Source of the DNA: Euprymna scolopes | Lineage: Eukaryota; Mollusca; Cephalopoda; Sepiida; Sepiolidae | Assembly (NCBI GenBank): GCA_024364805.1 | Contig: CM044523.1 | Span: 4,329,589-4,350,176, forward strand | Length of the DNA: 20,588 nt | Direction of reading: 5' to 3' | Part shown: piece by piece, positions 1-7,708 of the stretch | How the letters are laid out: each line of letters starts with the position of its first letter | Position numbering within the stretch: the stretch's first letter is position 1 | The notes under the pieces: model-generated | Seen by the model: the letters and a program-made list of their open reading frames with translations, nothing else | What the model was told of the DNA's origin: nothing | Databases searched by the model: none | Made by a program: the position numbers and the translations under genes

Positions 1-26
1 TATATATATATATATATATATATATA
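1..26. repeat. (TA)13 microsatellite, cut by window edge
   Basis: This is an uninterrupted TA dinucleotide run that begins at the window edge, so its true length is unknown. It directly abuts the CTAG that opens a GC-rich element end at 27. The element at 9503 also starts right after a TA run, which suggests insertion into TA-rich targets or TA-run growth at element edges. Confidence 0.97.
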
Positions 27-89
27 CTAGTAGGACACGTAAACCGGCGTTGGCCGGTGGACGCGTCTCCATTACCTCGCAATAAAGTA
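27..89 (+). mobile_element. End of a small transposable element, CTAG-terminus family
   Basis: The sequence starts CTAGTAGGACACG directly after the TA run and contains the self-complementary ACCGGCGTTGGCCGGT, a GC-rich hairpin with six-base arms, at 42-57. It aligns along most of its length with the minus strand of 14826-14893: shared blocks include CTAG.AG.AC.CG, AACCG, CGTTG, GGTGGA, GCG, CCTCG and a closing AAAGT. Two independent copies in opposite orientation show that it is a dispersed element end. The 9503 element opens with a related but more distant version. The class is not recognised. The other end of this copy was not found, because the sequence after about 90 becomes featureless. 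Confidence 0.55.
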
Positions 90-470
90 AGTTACGGTTA
101 CTTCTTGAATCTGAAAAAAAAAAGCAAATAAGGGAGTGAGTAAATCCGTAAACAATAATAATATTAAATTAAGAATAGAAAGTATAAGCATATTATTTTA
201 GAATGTAGAGTCTCTTACTGTATATGAACTATTTTTATTGATAGACACTCCCCAGCTTATCATATCGAACTCCAGCATTATTCTATCGAAGTCGAAAATG
301 TGTACAGATATTTGAACGGCACTTTTTATTTAACTCACGGATTTAACATGTTCTCGTACCCTCAGCTATGATGAGGTAGAAATTTCAAATATTTCGCAAT
401 TGTATTTTAGTTTTACCTGCGCTGAGGATTGAACCTTCAACCCCCAGAAGAATGGATTGTTAGTAGCATA
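90..470. other. Unassigned AT-rich stretch, no gene seen
   Basis: There is no convincing open frame. The minus strand of 426-435 reads GGTTCAATCC, a good match to a Pol III B box, but I see no A box at the right distance and no tRNA fold. It may be the remnant of a tRNA-derived repeat. Nothing else is recognisable. Confidence 0.4.
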
Positions 471-573
471 TAGATAGAGAGAGTAAAATATATGGAGGTA
501 GTTGGACAGAAATCGATAGAGATAGAGATAAATAGAGAGAGATACAAATACAGAGACATATACACACAATGAA

Positions 574-614
<41 letters not shown>

Positions 615-760
615 AAGAGAGAAAGAAAATATATGTCGATAGAAACAATAAAATAGAAAGATATGAAGAAAAAGAAGAAAGGATATAGGTTGAGAGATAC
701 AGGCATTCGTAAGCAAAATTAATAGAGAGATATGGGGGTTGTATGGATAGGCAGGTAAAG
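471..760. repeat. Degenerate purine-rich GA/GATA tract
   Basis: The plus strand is dominated by AGAGAG, GATAGAGATA and GAAGAAA-like units with few pyrimidines other than T, split by the (AT)18 run at 576-611. The open frames on the minus strand here are translated microsatellite (runs of Ile-Tyr and Ser-Leu) and are not treated as genes. Confidence 0.8.
576..611. repeat. (AT)18 microsatellite
   Basis: This is a pure AT dinucleotide run inside the purine-rich tract. Confidence 0.97.
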
Positions 761-821
761 AGATTGATTGAAAGTTACACTAAGATAAAGGAAGATATAT
801 AGGTATATATCTATATCTCCT

Positions 822-1305
822 GTATATAATATTTGGATTGCAGAAATTTCTCTCTGGACCAAATTACCGTAGGTTTACATTTACAGATGCCACATAAACA
901 TTCATGGCTAAACAATTACCCACTATCTTATTTACCATTTGCACGTCTTTACATACACATCCAGTCGTTATATTAAAATGCTGCCTTCCACTAGTGGAGA
1001 ACAACCATCACAATCTAACATTATAAGAGGAAGAAGTTTCTAGTTTTTTCTATATATATTTGCTCTTAACACTGCCATCAGTCTTCACCGGTACGATTCA
1101 TCATTTTTCTATTATAGTGCGACTAGATCCTTCGCAACCGCAGGGTTACGTCCATAGACATTATGTATTTCTTCCGATCTATCCCATTAAAATTAATAAC
1201 TCCTTCGCAATAATGTTTTTGCTTCTATGAGTAACTATATCCAGCCATTGTCATATTCCAGAATGGAACATATTCCTACATTTACGAACACTTACAAAAT
1301 TAGAC
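822..1305 (+). repeat. Dispersed repeat, copy 1 (partner at 12906-13380)
   Basis: The left part shares a long, nearly identical core with 12926 onward: GCAGAAATT, then GACCAAA, then TACCGTAGGTTTACA, then GCCACATA, and finally AGCCACTATCTTAT in the partner against ACCCACTATCTTAT here. The right part is also collinear: GTCATATTCCAGAATG with ACGAACACTTACAAAA here matches GTCATTCTTCTATTCTAGAATG with ACGAACACTTCTAAAA at about 13318-13375. The separation of the two anchors is about the same in both copies (roughly 450 against 440 bp), so one element of at least 480 bp is implied. No coding capacity or terminal structure was recognised. The middle is strongly diverged, which suggests an old family. 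Confidence 0.7.
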
Positions 1306-1545
1306 GAACATGGCGTCACCCTCCACAGGAAACACTAACGTAAAAACGACCAACATTTACCGATTATTAATCATTCAGCAACCAACATTTCCATATTACT
1401 AACCTCATATAACGTCACAGCCATTCACAGGTAGAATAAATACGGTCCGATTCTCCTACATCGATCGTCTACACTTCCATCGTTATCCGTAGGACACACT
1501 AGCGGGCGCTAAAAAATGAATACAGTCACCTTTGTATATGCTTGC

Positions 1546-1690
1546 AACTATTAACAACCAATTAAAATTGCTTTGTTTACACAAAAGAAACGAGATAGAT
1601 AAACCCTTTAAACTATCGAATAACAATTCACAGCTTTAATATTCTTAGCTAATTCTCATTTAATGTCGGATTACCCTGGCCAAATCACAA
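1546..1690 (+). repeat. Diverged direct repeat, copy A
   Basis: It begins AACTATTAACAACC and contains AAAATTGCTTTGTTTACA, then ATAAACCCTTTAAA, TCGAATAA, GGC/CAGCTTTAA, AATTCTCA and finally GGCCAAATCACA. The same ordered blocks occur 295 bp further right in copy B. Its right end overlaps the first inverted arm (1672-1781), so copy A and the arm may be parts of one element. GTTTAC in the core is a forkhead-type site and may be chance. Confidence 0.65.
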
Positions 1691-1781
1691 CTAACAATTA
1701 ATCTACCGCGTCCATAAAGCTTAAACATCGAATCGGAAATCCGAAAACGAAATGAAACGAACTTTATTTTTATTATGGCAA
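1672..1781 (+). repeat. Inverted arm, left (partner 2489-2597)
   Basis: Reading in from TACCCTGGCCAAATCA, this arm matches the reverse complement of 2489-2597 with roughly three-quarters identity by eye. The best block is AACGAACTTTATTTTTATTA at its inner end; CTTAAACAT and GAAT.GGAAA also match. The arms end together near 1781 and 2489, and outside 1672 and 2597 I see no further match. This may be a long terminal inverted repeat of a 926-bp foldback or MITE-like element, or simply two copies of one short repeat in opposite orientation. Confidence 0.6.
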
Positions 1782-1840
1782 TTTGTTAATAATTTTAAAG
1801 CCAGGACTTCCTATTCAACAATTTAAAAGCTTCTCGAAAT

Positions 1841-2036
1841 AACTGTTAACAAACGATGAAAATTGCTTTGTTTACAAAATAAAACAAAAAACAAAAAACA
1901 AAATAGGTAAAGCCTTTAAAGTGTCGAATAAACAATCAACGGCTTAAAAATTCGTAGAAAATTCTCAGGTAATTTAAAAGATTGAAAGTTTTGGGAGCTT
2001 TACATCCTTGGCCTTTGGGCCAAGATCACATAATTC
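1841..2036 (+). repeat. Diverged direct repeat, copy B
   Basis: It begins AACTGTTAACAAAC and repeats the copy A blocks AAAATTGCTTTGTTTACA, GTAAAGCCTTTAAA, GTCGAATAA, CGGCTTAAA, AATTCTCA and GGCCAAGATCACAT. It is longer than copy A because of an A-rich insertion (about 1878-1905) and added sequence before the last block. It ends about 100 bp before the 5S-like head. Confidence 0.65.
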
Positions 2037-2135
2037 TTGTTTATGCATTATTTATCGTGTTATTTGATCAACACTGTTGCGTTGTTTATTTCTTACATTT
2101 TCAGTGAATTTTATTCAAGTACACATGAAAAAAGG

Positions 2136-2247
2136 GTACGGCACAATCACGCTGACACACAGGTTCTCGCCAGATCACCGAAGTTAAGCAACGTTGAGTC
2201 TGTCCAGTACCAGATGAGTGACCATTTGGGAAGGCGAGGCGCCGTAT
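2136..2247 (+). pseudogene. 5S rRNA-like sequence (SINE head or 5S pseudogene)
   Basis: The order of blocks is that of animal 5S rRNA: GTACGGC, then GGTTCTCG, AGATCACCGAAGTTAAGCAA (box A region), then CAGTACCAGATGAGTGACC (box C region) and TGGGAA, closing with GCCGTAT. The first and last seven bases still pair as helix I (GTACGGC with GCCGTAT), so both ends of the molecule are represented. At 112 bases it is slightly shorter than the usual 119-121. The central changes, such as TTGAGTCTGTC in place of the usual TCGGGCCTGGTC, argue against a working rRNA gene. Confidence 0.85.
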
Positions 2248-2402
2248 GTACCTTCTGGGAAGGTTATGCGTGGGGCCAGCACCCTCACCCTGTAAAAATA
2301 ACTCCCCGTTACAAAATCATCTACAAAAGTTGTAGACGGCCTATTCCCCTCCAGGGACTCCAGGGCTATGGAATGGAACACATGGAAAAAACACAAAACA
2401 AA
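2136..2402 (+). mobile_element. 5S rRNA-derived SINE-like element
   Basis: A 5S-like head (2136-2247) is followed by an unrelated body (about 2248-2383) and an A-rich tail, GGAAAAAACACAAAACAAA, with a TTTT run at 2409-2412 that could end Pol III transcription. The total of about 270 bp is a normal SINE size. The body has a small hairpin, TCTACA...TGTAGA, at 2320-2336. 5S-headed SINEs (the SINE3 class) are established in animals, and this layout fits them. A possible worn target duplication (AATTTTATTCAA at 2107, TATTTTATTTAA at 2407) is weak because 17 bp lie between it and the head. A plain 5S pseudogene is the alternative, but it would not explain the A-rich tail. Only one copy is in the window, so the body-tail unit is an inference. 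Confidence 0.6.
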
Positions 2403-2488
2403 TTATTATTTTATTTAATTTTAGCAAGAAAGATAACGACTTAGGGATTCGTTCTTACTAAAATAATAACAGGGGAAATACATCTTCT

Positions 2489-2597
2489 TTGGTAATAATA
2501 AAAATAAAGTTCGTTACATTTTGTATTCAAGTTTCCAATTCAATGTTTAAGTCTGATGAACGCAGAGGGTGTCTTTAGCCATGATTTGGTCAGGGTA
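2489..2597 (-). repeat. Inverted arm, right (partner 1672-1781)
   Basis: Its reverse complement starts TACCCTGACCAAATCA and ends with the AACGAACTTTATTTTTATTA block, mirroring the left arm. The 5S-like element lies between the arms, nearer this one. Confidence 0.6.
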
Positions 2598-2874
2598 TTT
2601 CAGTATCGACAGTTACAAGTATCGGCCCACCCCCTCAATTAAAACCTGCCAGGGTGCTTATGCTCTTCTGCTCCCGTGTTAAAATAATAACGTTATTATT
2701 TTTAAAGCCATTCTTAACATGGGGAGGGCAGGGTGTTTGGTAATTATTCTCACAAATTATTAATAAAAAAGGATATCGTAAAGCGTGAATTTAACCTGAA
2801 TAAACTATTTCAAAATAGCGAGGTGGCAAAAATGCACAATCCACCAACACATGTTCACCCTTGCTTATGTTTGG

Positions 2875-3138
2875 TTTTTGCTTTTGCTATTTACTAGTAA
2901 GGTTGACGGTTACATTTCTTTACACGCGTACACGTTGACATTTTTTGTGGGGAGGAGAATGTGTAACACATTACGCCAACCTTTACATTTTTCATTACAA
3001 TTACGATTTTATCTTTTGCCATTTACTACGACGGTAGACGGTTAGATTTCTTTTACGCGCACGCACGTTAACATATTTTTCTGAGTGCAGGATAAATTTT
3101 TACATTATGACAACCTCCACATTTTTCATTACAATGAC
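2875..3138 (+). repeat. Two-unit tandem repeat, period about 133 bp
   Basis: Unit 1 (2875-3007) and unit 2 (3008-3138) share, in order, CTTTTGCTATTTACTA or CTTTTGCCATTTACTA, then a G-T-AGACGGTTA-type block, ATTTCTTT, ACGCG.ACGCACGTTAACAT-like sequence, then CAACCT and ACATTTTTCATTACAA. The last block is identical in both and spaced 134 bp apart. Divergence of perhaps a quarter suggests an old duplication. Weak traces of flanking units exist on both sides. The short open frames here are chance. Confidence 0.75.
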
Positions 3139-4380
3139 CACTTCTATAGGTTTCGTCTATGCTGATTGCGAAAATCTCATTCAAATTTGCGCAGACAAGT
3201 GCTTCAAGAGATATAAACACATGTAATCTGTACTGTAATTCAATGTCTGCCAGATTTAATAGCATGAACCTAACTGAGCTGCAATTTATAATTCCTCGTT
3301 GTAAAACGTTCACAACAAAAACTTATCTACCTACAACCATTGTTAATGAATTTTCTCTCCATAGAAATAAGCAGGACTTTTCTGAGAAAAAGTTTATTTC
3401 ACAGAATTACCCGTTTCTGGAAAACAGTACCACCGCTCTTTCTAGCCTAGTATGATTTTTCCACAACTTCTCAGTTAGTATAACATTGCCACAGTTTGCA
3501 AACTTCTAGTCAATACTGTACAAATTCATATTGAGCTGCCATTTTGAACATTCACTTTCTGATCAGGGAAAACAATTAGTAATAATCTCCACTGCGTTTA
3601 GCTACGAACAAAAGTTGATTCAGTTATTGTTGTGGGCTTTGCTAATGGTGACTCAGTTGTAAAAAAAATGATTAAGTGGTTTTAACTGTGAAAACATCAC
3701 TTGAAGAATCTATTACATAAGATACCTTTGGCCATGTTAGATGGGTTTTCAGAGTTTCTCTGAAACTGAAGGCATCGATGATAAAACAAACTGTTAATAA
3801 TGTTAATTTAAATGAAAATATAGATTCTTTTGTACATAAAACAGGAACTTATATTTGTTCTTATAATATGAACTTACGAACCCCATATAGTTGTGTTTTC
3901 GGGAAGAAAAACATGAATATAATAACGTAATATAGTAAAGAATGTTTTTGTCACTAATGTTATCATTTATACGAGAACCTGTCCACAATTTCAGAATGTT
4001 TCAGATATTAGATAATTTAATTAAAAAGGGGATTTGCAAAGAAGAAATTGAGAATTGTTTGTTTTTGGACACAATTCTTATGTTGAATTCGTAATCTGGT
4101 GGAGAATGCATCTTCTCTTCTTTATTGAAAGTTGTTACAAAATCGAAGTTGCTGATTACTCTAGTGTTACTTGAACACATGATAAACAACTAAGCTCCCA
4201 GCTCAGGTTTCCTCTTAAACTATCACAGGAAACTCGCTCTGTTACCTCTTAGTTTGTAGCTAATAAAATACTGTTATATATTTTTTCCTCACCATACTTG
4301 ATTTTAGAAATATCTGTTTAATATATAATTATTGGAACAATAGAAAACGTATTTTTATATCTCGTTATACATTCGTCTAA
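3139..4380. other. Unassigned AT-rich stretch, no gene seen
   Basis: There are several short frames of 60-100 codons on both strands, none with a recognisable domain, signal or codon pattern. A small hairpin, GTTTTCAGAG/CTCTGAAAC with a three-base loop, lies at 3745-3766. I see no mobile-element ends and no RNA gene. Confidence 0.5.
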
Positions 4381-4504
4381 ATCGCACAGCTTTTAATGTT
4401 AAAACCTAAGATGAACGCACGGGCTATTTGTAGAAGGGAAAACTTTCTCTCATCGACTTCTTCGAGAATTGACGGGTAAGGCGCAACCATGTGGTTTCAT
4501 TTTG

Positions 4505-4545
4505 TATCACGTGACCAACTGATAAAATACTGATAAGCCAATGAG
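4505..4545 (+). promoter_or_regulatory. Promoter-like cluster: E-box and CCAAT box
   Basis: ATCACGTGACC carries a perfect palindromic E-box (CACGTG, 4508-4513), the core bound by USF/MITF/TFE-type bHLH factors. Twenty-four bases further on, AAGCCAATGAGC matches the NF-Y CCAAT consensus including flanks (CCAAT at 4538-4542). Two CTGATAA motifs, GATA-type sites, lie between or next to them. The spacing is promoter-like, but no downstream exon or TATA box was identified, so chance or an old repeat's own promoter remains possible. Confidence 0.3.
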
Positions 4546-4749
4546 CACCCACTTCTCACCTCAGCCAAAATGTCATACAAATTCAGGATCCAATTTCCTT
4601 AAGCCAACACGAAAGAACCCGACAATATATCACATACACACATATATACAAAATGTAAACACGAGTAAACTTGACAAAATATACAAGACACATATTTAAC
4701 CTCACGCACACTTAAACGCTCATAAAAATATATCTATATATAATGTATC

Positions 4750-4775
4750 ATATATATATATATATGTGTGTGTGT
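4750..4775. repeat. (TA)n(TG)n microsatellite
   Basis: A short TA run passes directly into TG repeats. The neighbourhood from 4625 to 4750 is also rich in CACATA and TATAC words. Confidence 0.9.
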
Positions 4776-5007
4776 AAACATAGAATGAAAATATAATACA
4801 AGACAGAATAGTGGATAAGTATGCCAACAAACAAATAGGGGGGCAGGCACATAAAGCTCAATCAGGCTGTTTAAATGCTTGAAAAATGAAACAAATTAAG
4901 TAAGGCACATATATGTAACGATTTATTACGAGAGAATCAATAGACAATTGAATAATGTAAAAAAAGCAATGTAAATTATTCTTAGAAACGAAAAACGTTA
5001 AGCAGTA

Positions 5008-5063
5008 ATACATACATACATACATACATACATACATACATGCATACATGCATACATACATAT
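5008..5063. repeat. (CATA)n microsatellite leading repeat unit 1
   Basis: This is a CATA tetranucleotide array with two CATG variants. It stands directly before the first copy of the roughly 400-bp element, just as a shorter CATA array stands before the second copy, so it is probably a microsatellite tail or head of that element family. Confidence 0.95.
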
Positions 5064-5471
5064 ACTTAAACAGCCAGGTGAGATTTATATTGTAGACAAG
5101 TCTGCCTGCCCAGCGTTGCCCAGATGTTTGGAGCTGTGTGTTGCGATAAAAAAGTACAAGTAGGAAGGCAGGCTCGAAACCGTATCGCGAAGAAGGAAAA
5201 GTACATGAAAAAAAAGTGACGTATTTGTTTTTGTGCCCATCGCCAAACCAGAAGTGACGAATATTTAAATTAAGGCTAATCAACGGAAAAGAGGCGACGA
5301 CTTTCGAAAATATCGACAAAAAAGCGACACTTCCCTGTAGAAAGCTGCCCAGTTGAGGGTGAAGTATTAATATTTTTAGCCAATTATTCGATATTTGTAA
5401 TCCGAAAGGGTCGGGCTTAAAAACGATACCACCTCGTGAAAATTCGTCGCCTCTGTCAAAAGTTTTAGGCG
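5064..5471 (+). mobile_element. Unit 1 of a tandem pair of about 400-bp elements
   Basis: It opens TTAAACAGCCAGGTGAGATT, then TTATATTGTAGACAAG and the GC-rich CCCAGCGTTGCCCAG, and continues with GCAGGCTCGAAACCGTA, GCGAAGAAGGAA, GTGACGTATTTG, CATCGCCAAACCAGAAGTGAC, TTTAAATTAAGGCTAAT, ACTTTCGAAAATATCG, GCCCAGTTGAGGGT and CAATATTTGT-like blocks to its end near AAAAGTTTTAGG. Every block recurs in unit 2. No coding frame is credible. The minus strand of GGCTCGAA(A/C)CC resembles a Pol III B box (GGTTCGAGCC in unit 2), so a SINE-like element in reverse orientation is one option. A non-autonomous DNA element is another. Confidence 0.75.
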
Positions 5472-5507
5472 GACATACATACATACATATATACATGCAT
5501 ACATACA
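5472..5507. repeat. (CATA)n microsatellite leading repeat unit 2
   Basis: This is a shorter, slightly degenerate CATA array between the two element copies. Its position copies the array before unit 1. Confidence 0.93.
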
Positions 5508-5940
5508 TTTAAACAGATAGGTGAGATTAATATTATAGACAAGCCTGGGTGCCCGGCGTTGTCTGTCTGTGTGTGTGTGTGTGTGTGTGTGTTTGTGTGC
5601 AGGTGTATGTTGAGTGAAAAAAAAGTGGTAGTACGCAGGCAGGCTCGAACCCGTACGGCGAAGAAGGAAGAGAGCATGAAAATAGGTGACATCTTTGCTG
5701 TTGCGTCCATCGTCAAACCGGAAGTGACGTATGTTTAATTTAAGGCTAATTAATCGGAAAGTAGCGACAACTTTCGAAAATATCGGCGAAAAAAGCAGTC
5801 ACTCCTTGTAGAAAAGTGCCCAGTTAAGGGTAAAGGAATAATTGTTTTTAGCGAATTTTTCAATATTTGTGGTCCGAAGGATCGAGCTGCAAAACGATAC
5901 CGATCCCTCGAAAATCCATAGCTTCTATCGAAAGTTCTAG
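5508..5940 (+). mobile_element. Unit 2 of a tandem pair of about 400-bp elements
   Basis: It opens TTTAAACAGATAGGTGAGAT, then TTATAGACAAGCCTGGGTGC and CCCGGCGTTG, and carries all the blocks of unit 1 in order: GCAGGCTCGAACCCGTA, GCGAAGAAGGAA, CATCGTCAAACCGGAAGTGA, TTTAATTTAAGGCTAAT, ACTTTCGAAAATATCG and GCCCAGTTAAGGGT. The GCGTTG hairpin is followed here by a GT expansion (5568-5600), which lengthens the unit. The first conserved bases of the two units are 443 bp apart. The unit stops where the candidate LTR begins at 5941. Confidence 0.75.
5568..5600. repeat. (GT)n microsatellite inside unit 2
   Basis: GT repeats expanded just after the GCGTTG core and are absent from unit 1, so this is a later expansion within one copy. 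Confidence 0.93.
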
Positions 5941-6593
5941 TGTTACATGATAAGGGCTGTCCCCTTTTCATGTAAGTATAAAAATAGAGAGATTTAGTTA
6001 TAAAATGAAAATGAAATAGAATAGACGAAATTTGAACCTCGTAAATTAGGGTTAGAAATAGATTACGAGAGAGAATTAGAAAATGGAATGTAAAACAAAC
6101 CCTTGTTTAGTTTAGAGATAAAATAGTTTCAAGAAAAGAATGTGCGTTGTCAATTCTGTTATGAAAAATTCAATTGAGGAATGTAACTAAAGAATAATTT
6201 AATAAACATGTTTTTAACATATTGGAAATATATGTTACTGGGAATATAGCTTAAAATTCCTTTTGTAAACAAAGGAACAAGTTTTGGACACGCATGTCCA
6301 GAACACGTGAAAGAAGACACATGTTTTAACATGTGTATGACGTCATGGAAAATGGGAAGTTCTAGATATAGTTAGAAACTTGAAGGAAACTGGGGGAGAA
6401 ATAGAGAAAGAGTTTGAGGGGACAGACGATAGTCTGCAGTTGGGATTCGAACGTCTAGAAGCGAGACGGTCACTTTTGAAACTTAATATGTGAAGCTTTG
6501 AATTCTTGATGATGAAAACCACGACCGGTCTGGAGAAGAAATAAACCCATCATGTGTTTTTATAAACGTCGTCTTTGTGTTGTAATTCTACCA
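5941..6593 (+). mobile_element. Candidate solo LTR of an LTR retrotransposon (fossil)
   Basis: It starts TGTTACATGATAAGGG, whose first bases pair with CCCCTTTTCATGTAA just beyond to form a terminal inverted motif, and ends in a zone with AATAAA (6540-6545) followed about 35 bp later by GT-rich TTTGTGTTGT, the usual polyadenylation layout of an LTR. A TATAAAAA lies near the left end (5977). The 3' limit is uncertain. A repeated TTCTA at 5935-5939 and 6586-6590 could be a 5-bp target duplication and would place the end near 6585; otherwise ACCA at 6593 could be the end. No internal retroviral-type genes lie nearby, which suits a solo LTR, probably Ty3/gypsy-like by style only. I judge it moderately old. 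It abuts unit 2 of the tandem pair, so it may have inserted into it. Confidence 0.4.
6265..6345. promoter_or_regulatory. Cluster of palindromic factor-binding motifs (in candidate LTR)
   Basis: Within 81 bases lie a forkhead site GTAAACAA (6265-6272), the palindrome GGACACGCATGTCC (6286-6299), an E-box CACGTG (6304-6309), a 9-bp-arm inverted repeat ACACATGTT..AACATGTGT (6317-6336) and a perfect CRE TGACGTCA (6338-6345). Such density in 68% AT DNA is unusual and would suit an LTR U3 enhancer. CRE sites are known to bind CREB/ATF factors. The function is inferred only. Confidence 0.4.
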
Positions 6594-6959
6594 AAAGGTA
6601 AAATGAAAATTGTTATTATATGTCTTGTATATCATGTGGTTTAAAATGTATTTACATACACATCTTACATACACAATATGAACACTAAGACTGTCTGAAC
6701 ACTATCTCCTCACTCAAAAAGCTTCTATTACACTTTCTAGTATAAACATTTTATATATATGAAAAACATCATAACGCGAACAATCCCTCTTACAACAATA
6801 TATCTCTCTCAACATCCCTCTTAATAAGACTCTAAGACTCTCACTATTAATAAGACCTGACAATAACAGTAACAACAAGAAATACGAACAATAACAATAA
6901 TACTAATAATGAACATTATATAACACTAGGCAGCCACACAAGCACGCACGGATATATAC
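6594..6959. other. Unassigned AT-rich stretch, no gene seen
   Basis: The sequence carries AACAATAACAATAATA-like low-complexity words near 6840-6920 and no recognisable gene or element end. Confidence 0.5.
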
Positions 6960-7000
6960 AAAAAGGTAAGATTTATATTAGAGACTAGACCACCCGTGAC
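6960..7000 (+). mobile_element. Short fragment resembling the start of the 5064/5508 units
   Basis: AGGTAAGATTTATATTAGAG-ACTAGACCACCCGTGAC lines up with AGGTGAGATTTATATTGTAGAC-AAG-CTGCCTGCCC at the start of the tandem units. The similarity fades after about 40 bases, so this is a truncated copy or a member of a related family. Confidence 0.4.
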
Positions 7001-7303
7001 TTATTAGATCAGTATTTGCTATGAAATTAATGTATGATCGTGACACTTGTGACGTAAAGAAAATAGTTTTTTGTAACATAACAGAAATATTTCTATGGAA
7101 GTATATTGAAATGAACAAAAAAGAATATAGATAGATTTCTATGAGTCGTTCTATTTATAATTGTTTCTTTAAAAAAAAACAACTTACATTGAATTATAAG
7201 TGGTTTGCCATACTTAAAGGTAAATGTGCACTGAACAGATACCATAATACTTAAAGTGAAATTCAAATTTTGATATATCTTAATTTAAACACAAAAAAAA
7301 ACA
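7001..7303. other. Unassigned AT-rich stretch, no gene seen
   Basis: This is AT-rich sequence with A-runs and nothing recognisable. It leads into the first copy of the 344-bp-spaced direct repeat. Confidence 0.5.
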
Positions 7304-7364
7304 CAATTGGGACGCTGAAACGTACACAGTAAAACAATACGTCTTATAGTCGCGTTGATTATTT
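7304..7364 (+). repeat. 61-bp direct repeat, copy 1
   Basis: It starts CAATTGGGACGCTGAAA, followed by CGTACACAGTAAAA, AATACGT, TTAT and GTCGCGTTGATTATTT. The second copy at 7648 differs by about four changes over 61 bp, which makes it much younger than the other repeats in this window. The offset is 344 bp. Confidence 0.85.
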
Positions 7365-7647
7365 ATTTGTAACGCAAATAAAAACAAACATATTTTCGGG
7401 GTTATTTATTTATGTTGGTTGTGTAGAAGAAAAATGTAAGAATGGAGAAAAAGTTTTTAAAAAATGAAGGCGGTGCGTGAATCGCCGATGTAAAATGCTC
7501 CAATTGTTGTCAACGGGTTAAAGTAGATTTATGTGTAAGAAAAGTGCGGTAAAATAAATTAAACATAATACAAAAATGAACCATATAAAACAATGCAGAA
7601 AGTAATCACAATTGTTTATTTGGATAATTGAAACGAGAAGAAAAAGC
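7365..7647. other. Spacer between the 61-bp direct repeats
   Basis: It holds GGCGGTGCGTGAATCGCC (about 7470-7487), a short GC-rich hairpin with GGCG/CGCC ends, and otherwise AT-rich sequence. There is no coding frame. It may be the body of a small element flanked by direct repeats, or one period of a tandem duplication. Confidence 0.4.
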
Positions 7648-7708
7648 AATTGGGACGCTGAAAACGTACACAGTAAAAGAATACGTTTTATTGTCGCGTT
7701 GATTATTT
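7648..7708 (+). repeat. 61-bp direct repeat, copy 2
   Basis: This is the second copy of the CAATTGGGACGCTGAAA...GATTATTT segment. Similarity stops sharply on both sides. Confidence 0.85.

Noticed and set aside
426-435. tRNA-like B box on the minus strand (also one at 16049 on the plus strand)
   Set aside because: No A box at the right distance, no T-arm pairing and no acceptor stem, so no tRNA gene is called.
366-716. 116-codon minus-strand frame with Ile-Tyr repeats
   Set aside because: It is a translated purine-rich tract and (AT)18 microsatellite.
2037-2444. 135-codon plus-strand frame over the 5S-like segment, and a 70-codon minus-strand frame
   Set aside because: Both read through an RNA-derived sequence. 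The similarity to 5S rRNA explains the GC-richer composition and hence the open frames.
2550-2590. CTGATGA with a possible short stem, hammerhead-like
   Set aside because: There is no GAAA after the stem, so the catalytic core is incomplete.
4858-5508. 216-codon minus-strand frame across the CATA arrays
   Set aside because: It is made of translated CATA repeat (Met-Tyr-Val-Cys runs) plus one copy of the 400-bp element. The second copy does not preserve the frame.
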